From contig JAFATL010000323.1 in NCBI GenBank assembly GCA_019243975.1, positions 1 to 6,305 of the forward strand: a DNA stretch of 6,305 nt, given 5' to 3'. A model generated the notes under the pieces. The model was given only the letters and a program-made list of their open reading frames with translations. It searched no databases and was not told the origin of the DNA. The DNA comes from Actinomycetota bacterium. Its GTDB lineage: Bacteria > Actinomycetota > Acidimicrobiia > Acidimicrobiales > JAFATL01. Below are positions 4,529 through 6,305 of the stretch, piece by piece; within the stretch, counting starts at the first letter, position 1; every line of letters begins with the position of its first letter. The position numbers were made by a program, and so were the translations under genes.

Positions 4529-5767
4529 GTGAAGTTCGGCATCTTCTACGAGCACCAGCTGCCGAGGCCGTGGGAGGGCGGGCAGGAGCACAAGATCCTC
4601 CACGACGCCCTCGAGCAGATCGAGCTGGCCGACAAGCTCGGCTACGACACGGTGTGGGAGGTCGAGCACCACTTCCTCGAGGAGTACTCGCACAGCTCGG
4701 CGCCCGAGGTGTTCCTCGCCGCCGCCAGCCAGCGCACGTCCAACATCCGCATCGCCCACGGCATCGTCGCCGCCCTGCCCGGCTACAACCCGCCCGCGCG
4801 CGTGGCCGAGCGCATCGCCACGCTCGACCTGGTGTCGAACGGGCGCGTCGAGTTCGGCACCGGCGAGACTTCGAGCGACATGGAGCTGCACGGCTTCGGC
4901 ATCGACCGGGCGTCGAAGCGCGCCATGTGGGAGGAGGCCGTCGGCGAGATCTGCCGGATGATGGTCGAGGAGCCCTACCTCGGCCACGAGGGCGAGTTCT
5001 TCAACATGCCGCCGCGCAACGTCGTGCCCAAGCCGTACCAGAAGCCGCACCCGCCGGTGTGGGTGGCGTGCAGCAAGCGCGACACGATCCTCATGGCCGC
5101 CGACCGGGGCATCGGTGCGCTGAGCTTCGCGTTCATCGACCCGGACGAGGCAAAGCAGTGGACCGACGACTACTACGCCCGCTTCGAAGCGTGCAGCGAT
5201 CCCATCGGCTTCGACCTCAACCCCAACCTGGCGGTGGTCAGCGGCTTCATGTGTCACGAGGACGAGCAGACGGCGCTGGACCGCGGCCTCGACGGTTTCC
5301 ACTTCTTCGCCTACTCGCTGTCGCACTACTACATGTTCGGGAACCACACGCCCGGCAAGACCAACGTGTGGGAGGAGTTCGAGCAGAACCGCGAGGCAAT
5401 GGGGTTCGCCAAGCTGTCGGCCCAAGGTGCCGAACTGGGCGCCACCGAGCAGACCGAGGGCGGGTTCTCGGCCCTGCGTGGTTGCATCGGTACGCCCGAT
5501 CAGCTGCGCACGCTGTTGCGCGGGTACGAGGACGCCGGCGTCGACCAGATCATCTTCATCGGCCAGGCCGGCAAGAACCAGCACGAGCACATCTGCGAAT
5601 CGCTGGAGTTGTTCGCCCGCGAGGTCATGCCCGAGTTCAAGGAGCGCGAGGCGGAGCACCAGAAGAAGAAGGCCGAGCGGCTGGCTCCGGTCTACGAGCG
5701 CCTGCGCGGGTACAACCAGCCTCGGGGCGAAACCGACATCGTCGTCAGCGCCAACCCGGTCTTCTAG
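4529..5767 (+). CDS. LLM class flavin-dependent oxidoreductase (luciferase-like monooxygenase)
   Basis: This 412-residue protein matches the bacterial luciferase-like TIM-barrel family and is close to the size of LuxA-type members plus a C-terminal extension. It begins with the first barrel strand MKFGIFYEHQ. DTVWEVEHHFLEEYSHSSAP (40-59) contains the conserved EHH region, and HGIVAALPGYNPPARVAERIATLDLVSNGR (77-106) and EFGTGET follow. A late segment at about 322-352 (GCIGTPDQLRTLLRGYEDAGVDQIIFIG) is the usual C-terminal barrel part. Such enzymes use a reduced flavin (FMNH2 or F420-type) to oxidise organic substrates; sequence reading alone does not settle which cofactor or substrate. No signal peptide is visible, so it is cytoplasmic. 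The GTG start follows GGAGG (4517-4521) with a 7-base gap. The tail is charged and Lys/Glu-rich (REAEHQKKKAERL). It leads a probable operon with the P450 2 bases downstream and is probably controlled by the divergent TetR. Confidence 0.93.
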   Translation: MKFGIFYEHQLPRPWEGGQEHKILHDALEQIELADKLGYDTVWEVEHHFLEEYSHSSAPEVFLAAASQRTSNIRIAHGIVAALPGYNPPARVAERIATLDLVSNGRVEFGTGETSSDMELHGFGIDRASKRAMWEEAVGEICRMMVEEPYLGHEGEFFNMPPRNVVPKPYQKPHPPVWVACSKRDTILMAADRGIGALSFAFIDPDEAKQWTDDYYARFEACSDPIGFDLNPNLAVVSGFMCHEDEQTALDRGLDGFHFFAYSLSHYYMFGNHTPGKTNVWEEFEQNREAMGFAKLSAQGAELGATEQTEGGFSALRGCIGTPDQLRTLLRGYEDAGVDQIIFIGQAGKNQHEHICESLELFAREVMPEFKEREAEHQKKKAERLAPVYERLRGYNQPRGETDIVVSANPVF

Positions 5768-5769
5768 CG

Positions 5770-6305
5770 GTGGCCATCGGCGAGTTCGCGTTCAACCTGT
5801 TCGACGACGAGGTCAGGCGCGACCCCTACCCCTGGTACGACAAGCTGCGCGGCGTCGGCCGGGTCGTTCGCAACCCCGCGCTGTTCGGGACGCTCATGGT
5901 GCACCGGCACGCCGACGTGCTGTCGATCTTGCGGGACCCCGCCCGCTTCTCGTCGGCCGACCCGGGCGGCATGCAAGACCGGCCGCGCGTCTTCAACGGC
6001 GTGCCGACGATGCTCACGTCGGACCCGCCCGTGCACGAGCGCCTGCGGGGCGTGCTGTCGCGGGCGTTCACGCCCCGCACGGTGGCGCGGCTCGAGCCCC
6101 GGCTGCGCGAGATCGCCCGGGGCCTCGTCGACCCGTTGCAGGACGGGGCCGTGGTGGACGCGTGTGACGCGCTGGCCGCGCCGCTGCCGGTGATCGCCAT
6201 CGCCGAGCTGATGGGCGTGTCGGCGTCAGACCGCGACTCGTTCCGGCAGTGGTCAGACGACCTCATCGGGGGCACGCCCGAACTGGCCACGCCCGAAGCG
6301 GTGGA
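5770..6305 (+). CDS. Cytochrome P450 (N-terminal part)
   Basis: The frame is open from GTG at 5770 to the window edge, giving 178 residues of an expected 400 or so. It begins with FAFNLFDDEVRRDPYPWYDKLR, the usual opening of soluble bacterial P450s. It continues through VHRHADVLSILRDPARFSS and the helix-C region MLTSDPPVHERLR (81-93), with His89 and Arg93 in the HxxxR pattern that contacts the haem propionates. It then has VLSRAFTPRTVARLEPRLRE and APLPVIAIAELMGV. The oxygen-binding helix I, the ExxR motif and the haem-ligating cysteine lie beyond the window, so integrity cannot be judged. Such P450s are cytoplasmic mono-oxygenases fed by ferredoxin and ferredoxin reductase. Only 2 bases separate it from the LLM stop codon and no clear ribosome binding site precedes the GTG, suggesting translational coupling. 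Substrate unknown; hydrophobic compounds such as terpenoids or steroids are typical for the family. Confidence 0.93.
   Translation, partial: MAIGEFAFNLFDDEVRRDPYPWYDKLRGVGRVVRNPALFGTLMVHRHADVLSILRDPARFSSADPGGMQDRPRVFNGVPTMLTSDPPVHERLRGVLSRAFTPRTVARLEPRLREIARGLVDPLQDGAVVDACDALAAPLPVIAIAELMGVSASDRDSFRQWSDDLIGGTPELATPEAV

Noticed and set aside
4490..5659. 389-codon - strand frame opposite the LLM monooxygenase
   Set aside because: It lies antisense to a well-recognised enzyme gene, is rich in Leu/Val/Ala/Arg/His without any domain, and is explained by the codon bias of the true gene.
5427..6167. + strand frame spanning the LLM end and the P450 start
   Set aside because: It is Arg/Ser/Pro-rich with no domain, and overlaps two genes with strong family matches in other frames.

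Overview
The window is very GC-rich, with codon third positions mostly G or C and frequent GTG starts. It carries a TetR regulator, a luciferase-like flavin monooxygenase and a cytochrome P450 side by side, next to Pro/Ser/Thr-rich membrane proteins. This points to a high-GC actinobacterium. An Acidimicrobiia-like lineage is my guess and is not proven by anything here. No RNA gene, insertion sequence, CRISPR array, integrase or replication origin was seen.

Left part (1-751): the end of a + strand FKBP-type peptidyl-prolyl isomerase runs into a perfect 23-bp stem-loop (277-326). This separates it from a convergent - strand DUF1330-family gene (344-751). Twelve bases upstream of the DUF1330 gene, on the same strand, ends a single-pass membrane protein (764 to about 1930) with a cytoplasmic C2H2-type zinc finger, a long proline-rich spacer, one membrane helix, a Ser/Thr-rich stalk and an external FxLYD-like domain.

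Middle part (1931-3918): a divergent intergenic region of about 130 bases separates that gene from a large + strand exported membrane protein. It has a signal peptide, an Ig-like domain, a four-cysteine InlB-B-repeat-like domain, an FGHLP motif and about eight membrane segments, and resembles the proteins called 'FGLLP motif-containing membrane protein'. Its last 36 codons, stop included, are antisense to the end of the next gene, a 111-bp convergent overlap.

Right part (3808-6305): a TetR-family regulator (- strand) is divergent from a probable operon of a luciferase-like (LLM) monooxygenase and, 2 bases later, a cytochrome P450 cut by the window edge. The 85-bp regulator/operon gap holds an inverted repeat that looks like a TetR operator; its 6-base centre coincides with a possible -35 box of the regulator. 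The simplest reading is a self-regulated oxidative catabolic (or biosynthetic) cassette with an unknown hydrophobic substrate. The least familiar elements are the zinc-finger membrane protein, its possible CTG start, and the pairing with the FGHLP membrane protein.
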